In this document: positions 26,336-34,613 of the stretch, in pieces
Numbering within the stretch: position 1 is the stretch's first letter
Layout: each line of letters opens with the position of its first letter
NCBI GenBank assembly: GCA_028279365.1
Contig: JANQNX010000013.1
Span: 62,001 to 126,000, forward strand
Direction: 5' to 3'
DNA from: Gammaproteobacteria bacterium
GTDB lineage: Bacteria; Pseudomonadota; Gammaproteobacteria; Eutrophobiales; Eutrophobiaceae
Length of the DNA: 64,000 bases
Program-made: the position numbers and the translations under genes
Notes under the pieces: model-generated
What the model was told of the DNA's origin: nothing
The model's database searches: none
The model's input: only the letters and a program-made list of their open reading frames with translations

Positions 26336-27880
26336 CTAGAATCCTGCTGCATGTTTTTCTGCAAACGCTACGGTACGTGGTAATGTGTGCTCAAGAGACC
26401 ATTTACTATTAGTTAAACTATTTCGGTCCTCTTGATATTGAAAGGAACCATTTCTTGCTTCATCGTCACAGATTAATTCGTTTAAAGGGCAGGCGCTACC
26501 GAGAAAAAAAATATTCTCATTCTTTAGTTTGCAACCAATTCGCCTTGCGCTTAAACAGCGAGGAGAGTTATTAAAGCTACCTAGTTCTTCATCCCATTGT
26601 CCGCCGTAAAGCACAATATCTCCCTCGACGAACTCAAATTGGCTTTGCAATAGTTCTGAACAGAGTGTGTTGCTGCGACCGGTGCAGTCGATCATAATAT
26701 CAACATCAAGCTGTTGATTGCGTGTGCTAAGCTTTATGCAATCTTCTTGATGGGATAGAGAAACCAGTTTTTCCGGCGTGAATTTGATTCGTTGTCTCGT
26801 TTCACTCCATATTGAGTCAGATAACTCAAATGGTGAATCGCCATTCCAAAAAAATTCAATAATACCTCCAGAGTGGCAATATCGTTGTTTATTCGAATAG
26901 AAAAAATCCTGAATATCCGCTGAGTTTTGACCAATCCAGTAAATCAGGCTCGGCAAAAAGATATCACCAATACCGAACCCATATTGATGATTTGGGTAAA
27001 CCAGGGGCAAAAGATATTCCATCACACAGTTTGCCGTATCCCCAGCACCGACAATGGCGACGCGCTTATTTCTTATGGATTCAATATAGGCTTTATTGTT
27101 GTAGGACTCAGAAATGAAATCATCACCAAAAATAATATGACTAGAAATTTTATCTTTTAGGTAAGAGTTGTTCTTTGGGCCACCCATACCATTCGAAATA
27201 ATTAGACAGCCAGTGGTTATGGTTTTATTTGAAACTGATAAAGTATAGTTGTTGTTTGTCTTTTTTATGGATGTGACTTCAGTATTAAACAATATATCAG
27301 CATCAGCATGAAAAAGGATCATCGTCGCAAGTTCATAGAGATGTTTAGCTGTTGGAAAGGGTTTTTCAACAAGTTCATCAAAGTCACTTGTTTGAATAAA
27401 ATGGCCTTGTACTATATTGGAATTAAGACCAACCTTAGTGTAGGTAGGCGAGTTTAGAACCAGTGAGTCTCCCAGTTTAGAAAACGTTGAACATATCGTC
27501 GAACTTTTTTCGACAATCAACACTTTTAAGTTAGGATTATTTTTTCTAACTGTGTAGATATAGGTTGCCGCGTGGATACCTGCTCCGACCAGAAGGATAT
27601 CGTAAGCGCTAATATCAGCAACTAGTTTGCTTTTAAGGTAGTTCAGTGCCGTATCAACATACTTTTTTCTTTTATTCTGATCGAAAATATATTCTCGAAT
27701 TTGCTCTGCGAGTGAAGTAGTTAGTGGGTTTACTATCTGCTCCTCTTTTTTGAGAAAACTTTTGATTACTTTCGAACTGACACCAAATAATGACTCTCCA
27801 AAATCATATTGATTCACTCTTTTTGAATGGGAGATTGGCTCGATTTCAAGTCGAGCCTTTGAATGATCAAGTACGTTCAT
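26336..27880 (-). CDS. FAD/NAD(P)-binding oxidoreductase of flavin-monooxygenase type, function unknown
   Basis: The 514-residue product has an N-terminal extension of about 90 residues. An FAD site follows (DILLVGAGIHAATYIY) and a NADPH-type site (VAIVGAGDTANCV). The sequence is rich in Asn, Ser, Ile and Lys and uses A/T-ending codons more than its neighbours, suggesting transfer. The fold is that of flavin-containing monooxygenases or lysine N-hydroxylase-like enzymes, but it lacks a convincing FMO fingerprint (FxGxxxHxxxY). It sits alone between pqqB and fhcA on the minus strand. A weak ribosome-binding site fits low expression. Substrate unknown. Confidence 0.75.
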   Translation of the reverse strand: MNVLDHSKARLEIEPISHSKRVNQYDFGESLFGVSSKVIKSFLKKEEQIVNPLTTSLAEQIREYIFDQNKRKKYVDTALNYLKSKLVADISAYDILLVGAGIHAATYIYTVRKNNPNLKVLIVEKSSTICSTFSKLGDSLVLNSPTYTKVGLNSNIVQGHFIQTSDFDELVEKPFPTAKHLYELATMILFHADADILFNTEVTSIKKTNNNYTLSVSNKTITTGCLIISNGMGGPKNNSYLKDKISSHIIFGDDFISESYNNKAYIESIRNKRVAIVGAGDTANCVMEYLLPLVYPNHQYGFGIGDIFLPSLIYWIGQNSADIQDFFYSNKQRYCHSGGIIEFFWNGDSPFELSDSIWSETRQRIKFTPEKLVSLSHQEDCIKLSTRNQQLDVDIMIDCTGRSNTLCSELLQSQFEFVEGDIVLYGGQWDEELGSFNNSPRCLSARRIGCKLKNENIFFLGSACPLNELICDDEARNGSFQYQEDRNSLTNSKWSLEHTLPRTVAFAEKHAAGF

Positions 27881-27962
27881 AAGTAAGTTTTAATTTTTGA
27901 GTTATGCTTTTCGTCTTCGATTAATGCAACAATCACATAAAATGATTGTTTACACATAGAAC

Positions 27963-29630
27963 TCATGCCGCGTTTACCGGTACTTCGACGAAGCGTTCAG
28001 CCCCGGTGGCCTCATCAAACCCCGGTTCGACGCATAGATTACCTGGTTTAACTGTCATGTAACGTTCGTAGTGATCACGCAATATATATTCAACCTGTAC
28101 TCTATCGTAAGCGGGCAGGGTGTGTAGCGCACAGCCTCGCGGTGTGGCAATCACTTCTGCATTACGCACTACTTGTTGCCCTGACTTGAAAACCATATGG
28201 GCATTCGCGAACATTGCCGCAATATCAGGCTGTGGTTTGTATACTGCAACATCTGCTACACATCCCGGTGCCAGGCTACCACGATCATGCAGGCCCATTA
28301 ATTGCGCCGCTGCGCTACGTGTCATAACGGCGATTTCATAAAGCGTGTATTCATGCTTTAAATGTGGCAAAAGTGTGATAGCGAGTGCCTCTTGATTAAG
28401 TCCGGCCATGACTTCGGCACGATAGTCTGCGCTCATCAGTAAATGAAACAGTTCGGGGTAGCGTGTGAAGGGCGCACCATTTGGATGATCGGTCGTGAAA
28501 AAAATACGCGCTGGATCGTCGGCCAGCAGGAAGAGTTCCAACCCAATTGCCCACTGCAGCGTATTAACGAAGTTGAGCTTGCGGTACTCATAGGGCACGA
28601 CTCCACCGCCGCCCTCGCATTCGAGCATACTGAAGACCGCTTTGGGCGGTTTTGCAACATCTCGATTGTTAAATTGCGCGAGCAGGTCGGACGATATCGT
28701 GACTGTCTGTCCGAACAGTACTTGGCCGACATCCATCGTAATATTGGGATGCTTCTTCCATGCATTTATCATACGCCATGCCGCAGATGAAAATTCATGC
28801 TTACCCTCACGGTCGTAAGCGTAGAACTGGACATGGGCAAGATGCATTGGTAGACCGTCGGCCGCCTCCATGGTCTCTATCAAGGTATTAATCCCTTGTC
28901 CTGCCACGCCAAGGTTATTGCAATGAACATGTAATGGATGTCGGACGCCTAGCTCAACCACCGCACGCTGTAATGCCTGCACAATGCGTCGCGAACTGAC
29001 GCCGTATTCCGGCACCTCATCGTCAAAATCGAAGGTATTCACATTATGCTTGAATGCAGCAACGCCGCCAGCATTGATCACCTTCAGGCCGAGGCAGCGG
29101 GTGGAGTCCAGTGTCCAGGCCACATGATCATTGATCACCTCTTGTGATGCATTAGCGCGAAGCAAACCCAACAGGTAGTCATCATTACCCAGGATCGCAA
29201 GTCCGGCGGTATCCAGGATAGGGATATCCGACATCTCCAGATGGGCGGCAATGGCATTGCACGGTAGTACAGCCGGCTCGACCACAGTGGTGTAGCCCAT
29301 TCTTGCATACCGTACACCGGTCCCGGTGGCGGTCCAACCGCCGACATGTCGACCGTTACGCAGTAATTGGGATGCCCGCAAGTTAGCAGCAAGTTGTAGT
29401 TCCGGCATGAGTACGCGGGCGTTGTTCACATTACCACCGGCGATGTGGGAGTGAATGTCCACTGCACCTGCCATGACGATGCAGCCACTCACATCGATGT
29501 TGTGATTCACTTCGGCTTCGTTGGCAGGTGCGTCAACGAAGTGCCCATCACGGATATACAGATCGCCCACGACATCATCCATGTCCTGGGTTGGATCAAA
29601 AAACCGTCCTCCGGTTAATCGGGTTAGCAT
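27963..29630 (-). CDS. fhcA: Formyltransferase/hydrolase complex subunit A (formylmethanofuran dehydrogenase A family)
   Basis: The 555-residue product is full length for FhcA/FwdA amidohydrolases. Metal-site motifs are His60-x-His62 (AVDIHSHIAGG), a lysine in GLKVINAGG at 183, HVHCNNLG near 235-240, HLAHVQ near 263-266, and TTDHPNGAPFTRYP with Asp381. In methylotrophs it hydrolyses formyl-methylofuran to formate as part of Fhc(ABCD). It is solitary: fhcB, fhcC and fhcD, normally contiguous, are not here. Its GC content is higher than that of flanking genes. GAGGAG precedes the ATG. Confidence 0.95.
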   Translation of the reverse strand: MLTRLTGGRFFDPTQDMDDVVGDLYIRDGHFVDAPANEAEVNHNIDVSGCIVMAGAVDIHSHIAGGNVNNARVLMPELQLAANLRASQLLRNGRHVGGWTATGTGVRYARMGYTTVVEPAVLPCNAIAAHLEMSDIPILDTAGLAILGNDDYLLGLLRANASQEVINDHVAWTLDSTRCLGLKVINAGGVAAFKHNVNTFDFDDEVPEYGVSSRRIVQALQRAVVELGVRHPLHVHCNNLGVAGQGINTLIETMEAADGLPMHLAHVQFYAYDREGKHEFSSAAWRMINAWKKHPNITMDVGQVLFGQTVTISSDLLAQFNNRDVAKPPKAVFSMLECEGGGGVVPYEYRKLNFVNTLQWAIGLELFLLADDPARIFFTTDHPNGAPFTRYPELFHLLMSADYRAEVMAGLNQEALAITLLPHLKHEYTLYEIAVMTRSAAAQLMGLHDRGSLAPGCVADVAVYKPQPDIAAMFANAHMVFKSGQQVVRNAEVIATPRGCALHTLPAYDRVQVEYILRDHYERYMTVKPGNLCVEPGFDEATGAERFVEVPVNAA

Positions 29631-29770
29631 GTATTTATCTCCTCATTACTGATTAATAGCGTTTTATCGATTTGCTTAATGCGTTGGTCTTTATTTAATT
29701 CTCAAATTGTTCTTAATGATTTTGCCATCATTAACGATCAGTGCATTTTTAATTAATGTTGAAGGCATAA

Positions 29771-30190
29771 TTACTTTGTGTCTCCAACAATAAGCACCTG
29801 CCGTGCTTCAATGTCGACTTTTAAATAAAAGCAATCTGAACGTCCTGTATGACAAGCGGCACCGGACTGATCGACCTGGCACAATACAGCGTCACCATCG
29901 CAATCAAATGTCATAGAAACCAGTGCTTGAGTATGTCCGCTAGTTTCGCCTTTAACCCATAGCTGCTTCCGACTTCGAGACCAATAGGTCATGCGTTTCG
30001 TCGATAAAGTTAGTTCCAATGATTCTTTATTCATCCAGGCGAACATCAACACTTCTTTACTTTCAGCATCTTGAGTAATGACGGGAATCAAACCTGAATC
30101 GTTAAAAAAAAGATGATCAATAACGGTATCGAGCGACACACTGTCTTTATCCGATCGTGTTTCTAAAGAATGGAAAAACTTATGATACAT
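29771..30190 (-). CDS. hisI: Phosphoribosyl-AMP cyclohydrolase HisI, isolated copy
   Basis: The 139-residue product has the complete HisI core: MFAWMNKESLELTLSTKRM, YWSRSRKQLWVKGETSGHTQ, and metal ligands in FDCDGD, GAACHTG and SDCFY (three conserved Cys). It carries about 20 extra N-terminal residues. No other his gene is nearby, so it may be a second copy. A Zur-type palindrome lies about 110 bases upstream of its start, on the divergent side. HisI paralogues are reported among zinc-responsive genes in some bacteria. The zinc-binding cysteines are kept, so it is not an obvious zinc-free version. Confidence 0.93.
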   Translation of the reverse strand: MYHKFFHSLETRSDKDSVSLDTVIDHLFFNDSGLIPVITQDAESKEVLMFAWMNKESLELTLSTKRMTYWSRSRKQLWVKGETSGHTQALVSMTFDCDGDAVLCQVDQSGAACHTGRSDCFYLKVDIEARQVLIVGDTK

Positions 30191-30297
30191 GTTGGCACCT
30201 ATTCACGACGCTTCGGCTACCAATGAGTGCTTCGTTCAAGAATATATCTGCTTGAATTAATTATTATTTTCATCATACGTACTAGATTGTTCATTAG

Positions 30298-30321
30298 AAT
30301 GTTATGTTATAACATAACATT
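30298..30321. promoter_or_regulatory. Zur-type operator, perfect 24-bp palindrome
   Basis: AATGTTATGTTA is followed immediately by its exact reverse complement. In the best register 16 of 18 defined positions agree with the proteobacterial Zur consensus core AATGTTATANTATAACATT, and a second overlapping register exists on the other strand. TTGTTC at 30287-30292 with TAACAT at 30310-30315 (17-base spacer) forms a promoter whose -10 lies inside the palindrome, the normal geometry for repression. Twenty bases downstream is the remnant of a COG0523 gene, a classic Zur target. Confidence 0.85.
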
Positions 30322-30340
30322 TTTAAAGAGAGTACAGAAG

Positions 30341-30450
30341 ATGTCTGAGGGTAAATTGCCTGTAGCTGACTTATCGGTTTTCTTGGAAGAGTTAAATCAA
30401 CAAATCATCATCTCGCTCAAGCTTATATAAGGGTGACAAATGAATTTTAG
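30341..30450 (+). pseudogene. Decayed COG0523-family (zinc-chaperone GTPase) gene, N-terminal remnant only
   Basis: The ATG at 30341 opens with MSEGKLPVADLS, like the KLPVTVLSGFLGAGKTT start of COG0523 GTPases. The frame then drifts and stops after 29 codons. A one-base deletion near 30376 explains it: reading on in the -1 frame gives SGFLGRVKSTNHHLAQA, which mirrors the Walker A loop GFLGAGKTT and the following LLNHIL helix. Loss of the Ala-Gly and no downstream body show that the gene is dead and mostly deleted. Its position right behind a Zur operator matches intact COG0523 genes. An intact short peptide gene is the alternative. Confidence 0.65.
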
Positions 30451-30561
30451 TTCTAAAAAATTGCATGCGATTCCGACTAGAGGAGTTGAGGTTTAAGGAT
30501 TGCCAGATGATTGGCGTTCAAACAAAAGCGAATGTTGACATACGTCTTGTGAGTATTTCCT

Positions 30562-31686
30562 ATGCATAAACTTGATGTGCTTATTGTCGGTGCCGGTCCC
30601 GCTGGCATAGGCATGGCTTTAGAATTGAATAAGGTTGCTGATTTGAAATACGGCATAGTAGAACGTGATCGTATCGGTGAATCCTTTCGACGATGGCCAG
30701 CTCAAACACGCCTCATATCACCTTCTTTCTATAGTAGTCCGTTTGGCCTTGCTGACTTGAACGCTGTTGATGCTGCGAGTTCGCCTGCCATCGTTTCCAG
30801 CGCGGAACATTTGAGTGGTCAGCAGTATGCGGATTACTTAACTTTTGTCGCCGATGTTAACGAGTTGCCCATCGTCATTGGTTGTAAAGTATTGGAAGTC
30901 GAGCCTGTCCAAGAGGGCGGATTTAATATAGCTACCGAACGCGGTGACCTTTATGCGCAGTTTCTGATTTGGGCATGTGGAGAGTATCAGTTTCCTGATC
31001 TGAATCCTTTTCCGGGTGGCGAGTTGTGCCAACATTACGCACACATTGAAGATTGGCAAATTCTGGATAACGGCCCATACGTCGTAATAGGTGGCTACGA
31101 AAGCGGTTTGGACTCGGCGATAAATCTGGTCAAGCTAGGTCATCAGGTTCGCCTACTTGTGCGTAGTCAAACCTGGGATTTGCCGGGTGTGTATGACCCG
31201 AGCCAAGCACTGTCGCCGTATACCCGTGAACGACTTCGTGAAGTGGAATCTAATGATCGATTGGAAATCATCTTTAATGTCAACGTAGTAAAAGTAACGC
31301 TCAAGGAAGATGAGTATTTTCGTATTCATGCAGCAGACGGTCAACATTGGGACGTTATGGAGCCACCTATTCTCGGTACCGGCTTTCTCAAAGGCGGCGG
31401 TGCTCGCCAGATTAAGGATCTGTGGGAATGGGATAAACATGGGCATATCGTACTGAGTGAATTCGACGAATCCGCTAATACAGCTGGACTCTTTCTGGTT
31501 GGACCTCAGGTGCGCCACGAAGAGCGAATTTACTGTTTTATCTATAAGTTCCGTCAGCGCTTCGCACGTGTAGCAAATGAAATTGCTAAACGCATGCAGC
31601 TGGAGATTGAATGGCAGGAAGGTTCACAAGATGGTATCTGGGGACCATTTGGTAATAGTGAATGCTGCGAGGGTTGTGAATGTTAG
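30562..31686 (+). CDS. CzcO/ArsO-like FAD-dependent oxidoreductase with C-terminal Cys-rich metal motif
   Basis: The 374-residue product starts at ATG 30562. The FAD site is LIVGAGPAGIGMALEL. A mid-protein nucleotide-site equivalent reads VVIGGYESGLDSA, where the usual GxGxxG has become GGYESG. The sequence IGESFRRWPAQTRLISPSF is typical of CzcO-type flavoproteins. The protein ends in Cys368-Cys369-x2-Cys372-x-Cys374 (ECCEGCEC), a likely metal- or thiol-binding tail not part of the family core. It lies downstream of a Zur-type operator and 28 bases before an ACR3-like permease gene. Handling of a metal, metalloid or metallophore is inferred; the substrate is unknown. Confidence 0.8.
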   Translation: MHKLDVLIVGAGPAGIGMALELNKVADLKYGIVERDRIGESFRRWPAQTRLISPSFYSSPFGLADLNAVDAASSPAIVSSAEHLSGQQYADYLTFVADVNELPIVIGCKVLEVEPVQEGGFNIATERGDLYAQFLIWACGEYQFPDLNPFPGGELCQHYAHIEDWQILDNGPYVVIGGYESGLDSAINLVKLGHQVRLLVRSQTWDLPGVYDPSQALSPYTRERLREVESNDRLEIIFNVNVVKVTLKEDEYFRIHAADGQHWDVMEPPILGTGFLKGGGARQIKDLWEWDKHGHIVLSEFDESANTAGLFLVGPQVRHEERIYCFIYKFRQRFARVANEIAKRMQLEIEWQEGSQDGIWGPFGNSECCEGCEC

Positions 31687-31714
31687 CTCTACTGTTTAGT
31701 AAATTCTTAACTGT

Positions 31715-32686
31715 ATGAATTCCACCTCTTTTATATTGATTGTTGGCATAATTGTTGGCTCATTGATCGGTTATTTCGCACCAGCCTCCGGAGAATGGTT
31801 GAGCAATTTTATGGATTACACATTGCTCACGTTGGTCAGTTTATTGATCTTTTGTGTTCGTTTTGTTGCCCTGTTTCAAGTTTTCAGGAGCTTGCGCTTT
31901 TTCACCATTGCACTAGTGGCAAACTTCCTGGTGGTGCCGCTGATAGGCTATGGCATCGCTTCACTATTCCTGTCAGCATATCCTCTATTTATGATAGGGC
32001 TAGTCATCTATTTTATGTCGCCCTGTACCGATTGGTTCTTAAGTTTTACACGCTTATCTGAGGGGAATGTTGCTTTAGGTACCGCGTTGATACCGATCAA
32101 TATGATCATTCAGTTGTTACTTTATCCTTTATTTCTCCAGTGGTTTACCCAAAATACAGTGCAAGTTGAAGCCGGCACTATCAGCAGCACTTTGTTGCAA
32201 TGGTTTTTGCTGCCATTTTTATTGGCTGTTACGGGGCATCATATGTTAAGGCTAATACTTAAACCCGATAGCTTTGAATGCGTGCTGGAAAACGCAGACC
32301 AAGCCACACCTTGGGTGACGGCCTTGCTGGTTTTACAGATATTTGCGGGCAATATTTCTGTCATTCTGGACTACCTCTCGGTGTTTACCTGGGTGTTGGT
32401 CGCAGTGTTCACTTTTTTTCTGCTTACTTTTTTGCTTGGCGAAACGCTGAGCAGACTGTTCCAACTCCGCTATCCCGAGCACGCGTTATTAACCATGACC
32501 ATTGCTGCGCGCAATGCACCATTAATGCTTGCCGTGACCATGGCTGCATTACCAGATCAACCTCTCATCTATGCCGCGCTGGTGATTGGTATGCTGGTTG
32601 AGTTTCCCCATCTAACTATACTGCGGCATTTGCTACTCAGCGTTCGTGGGCGTTCCGCAATGATGAAAACGCATATTACTGTATAA
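31715..32686 (+). CDS. BASS/ACR3-like membrane transporter
   Basis: The 323-residue product is very hydrophobic, with about nine or ten membrane segments. The segment around residues 95-125 reads YFMSPCTDWFLSFTRLSEGNVALG, which resembles the APCT motif with essential Cys in TM4 of ACR3 arsenite exporters. Later IAARNAPLMLAVTMAALP fits the BASS superfamily. It follows the CzcO/ArsO-like flavoprotein by 28 bases and is likely co-transcribed. No arsR, arsC or other ars gene is near, so an arsenic role is not assured; zinc- or metallophore-related export or import is equally possible. Confidence 0.75.
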   Translation: MNSTSFILIVGIIVGSLIGYFAPASGEWLSNFMDYTLLTLVSLLIFCVRFVALFQVFRSLRFFTIALVANFLVVPLIGYGIASLFLSAYPLFMIGLVIYFMSPCTDWFLSFTRLSEGNVALGTALIPINMIIQLLLYPLFLQWFTQNTVQVEAGTISSTLLQWFLLPFLLAVTGHHMLRLILKPDSFECVLENADQATPWVTALLVLQIFAGNISVILDYLSVFTWVLVAVFTFFLLTFLLGETLSRLFQLRYPEHALLTMTIAARNAPLMLAVTMAALPDQPLIYAALVIGMLVEFPHLTILRHLLLSVRGRSAMMKTHITV

Positions 32687-32975
32687 GGTATGGATAGCTA
32701 ACGAAAATGAGCAGATACACATATTTACTCCATCTTGTTACACTAAACCATCATATAAAATAAGTTATTAAATTGTAAAAAATAAAGTTATTAGAGATCG
32801 AATAAAACACAATCTCACGAAAAATAGAAGACGACAAAATGGTACATAATCTGTTCGAACTTGCTAAGCAGACACTTGCCTGACTTCAAATGATGGTTAA
32901 TCTGATAGTGCCGGGCATTTTGTATCAACTTTTACAGACATTATACTATCAGTATCTTTCATCTGGATAACTGAT
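32687..32975. other. Intergenic region, nothing recognised
   Basis: These 289 AT-rich bases before the HD-GYP gene have no credible frame, repeat or hairpin-plus-T-run terminator. A promoter for the next gene is expected. Confidence 0.4.
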
Positions 32976-34613
32976 ATGACATTGACTCGAACTGCGACAA
33001 GCCCTCTTAAGACAGATACGCAAGATCAGTTTAAGCCGGCGCTCTCTTTCACCAACACAGATTTATTATTAGAGCTGTCAGCGGAGACGAATACGGGGAA
33101 ACTGGTTGAAAGAATTCTGGAAGAATCACAAAAATTCAGTAATGCCGATGGTGGCACTGTCTACTTACTCAAACACCCCCCTCATGATTCTAAAAACAAC
33201 GGGCCGGAACTAAGCTTTGCCGTGTTGGCTAACAACACACTCAATACCTACTACAGTATCTTTAGAAATGGCGATGATGAAAACCAAACATTTCCGCCTA
33301 TTCCTCTTTATGATGAAAATGGCAATGAGAACCACAACAATGTAGTCACTTATGCGGCCTTAACTAAAAAAGTGATTGGTATTGAGGACGCCTACAATGC
33401 AGATGACTTTGATTTTTCTGGTACTCGTAGCTTCGATGAAAAAGCCAACTACCACTCCCAATCTTTTTTAACGGTGCCATTACTTAATCATGAGCAGGAC
33501 GTGATAGGGGTTCTGCAGTTAATTAATGCCCAAGATGCAGCAGGCAATGTGATTGCTTTCTCGAATGAGGCGATTGATTTGGTAACAGGCTTGGCAGGGT
33601 ACGCGGCGATTGCACTCAATAACCAATTGTTGGTGAAAGATTTAAAAAATCTGTTGGATGCGTTTATACAGTGTATTGCCCAAGCCATTGATGCTAAGTC
33701 ATCGCATACTTCTGCTCATTGTCAGCGTATACCTCTCTTGATGGAGTTGATTGCTCAAGCTGCCTGTGAAAACCAGGATAAGTTTAAAGACTTCAATCTC
33801 GATGAAGACGACTGGTATGAATTAAAAGTCGCTGCCTGGTTGCATGATTGCGGAAAGCTGGCGACACCGGATTCGGTATTGGACAAATCCACTAAGCTGC
33901 ATTTAATGCAAGATGGTATAGAGAATATAAAGACTCGCTTTGAAGCGGCTATGCTCTCCATGGAAAAACAGACTTTTGAGCAGGCATTAAGTCAAGCAAT
34001 CGAATTTGATTCGATCGAGTTGGAAAAACGCAAACAGCAGCTAAAAGACGACTTAGAGTTTGTGGTTCAATCTAATAAGGGCGGTGAATTTATTTCTAAT
34101 GAAAGCAAGCAACGTTTAACCAGGATTGCAGCCCAAACCTGGATAGACTCCGACGGTAATTCCCATCATTTACTCACCCCACAAGAATTAGGTTTTCTGT
34201 TAATTGAGAGAGGAACGCTTTCTGAAGAAGAGCGAGATCAAATTAATAATCATATGGCAGTAACCATCGATATGTTGGAGTCTTTGCCATTTCCACGCAA
34301 ATTACAAAGGGTACCAGAGTATGCCGGTGGTCATCACGAGAAAATGGATGGCACCGGTTTTCCTAGAGGCTTAACTCGAGATCAGATGTCTATCCCCGCA
34401 AGAATGATGGCGATTGCAGATATTTTTGAAGCATTGACTTCAAAAGAGCGGCCTTACAAAGACCCGATGAAAATTTCCCAGAGCCTGGAAATTATGCAGC
34501 GCATGAAAGAGAACAACCACATCGATGGCGATTTGTATGATCTTTTCGTCAATGCCAGGGTTTGGGAAAAATACGCTAAGCTAGAATTATTGCCTGAGCA
34601 ATTGGATATTTAG
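32976..34613 (+). CDS. GAF-HD-GYP protein, probable cyclic-di-GMP phosphodiesterase with large insertion
   Basis: The 545-residue product has a GAF domain at about 38-220 (ending QDVIGVLQLINAQ), then an HD-GYP domain with His290-Asp291 (AAWLHDCGKLATPD) and HHEKMDGTGFPRG at 453-465. The diagnostic GYP is GFP here, a common variant. About 100 residues, largely charged helix (about 303-410), are inserted between the HD and GYP parts. No membrane segment, so it is cytoplasmic and sensing is through GAF. The downstream two-gene HD operon has its own promoter. Degradation of c-di-GMP is inferred from family. Confidence 0.88.
   Translation: MTLTRTATSPLKTDTQDQFKPALSFTNTDLLLELSAETNTGKLVERILEESQKFSNADGGTVYLLKHPPHDSKNNGPELSFAVLANNTLNTYYSIFRNGDDENQTFPPIPLYDENGNENHNNVVTYAALTKKVIGIEDAYNADDFDFSGTRSFDEKANYHSQSFLTVPLLNHEQDVIGVLQLINAQDAAGNVIAFSNEAIDLVTGLAGYAAIALNNQLLVKDLKNLLDAFIQCIAQAIDAKSSHTSAHCQRIPLLMELIAQAACENQDKFKDFNLDEDDWYELKVAAWLHDCGKLATPDSVLDKSTKLHLMQDGIENIKTRFEAAMLSMEKQTFEQALSQAIEFDSIELEKRKQQLKDDLEFVVQSNKGGEFISNESKQRLTRIAAQTWIDSDGNSHHLLTPQELGFLLIERGTLSEEERDQINNHMAVTIDMLESLPFPRKLQRVPEYAGGHHEKMDGTGFPRGLTRDQMSIPARMMAIADIFEALTSKERPYKDPMKISQSLEIMQRMKENNHIDGDLYDLFVNARVWEKYAKLELLPEQLDI

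Larger units (their letters stand above)
30191..30561. other. Intergenic region with Zur-type operator and gene remnant
   Basis: This 371-base gap between hisI and the flavoprotein gene holds a perfect 24-bp palindrome (30298-30321), a decayed COG0523 gene start (30341-30450) and, to 30561, no further recognisable gene. A short frame from the ATG at 30440 (18 codons) is probably meaningless. Confidence 0.6.

Noticed and set aside
30227..30430. Longer 67-codon frame covering the Zur operator
   Set aside because: It would translate through the palindrome and promoter. Only its last 29 codons resemble COG0523, so the ATG at 30341 was used and the region called a remnant.
31715..32686. Arsenic resistance operon
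   Set aside because: The permease is ACR3-like and the flavoprotein ArsO-like, but arsR, arsC, arsH and arsM are absent and the nearby operator is of Zur type.
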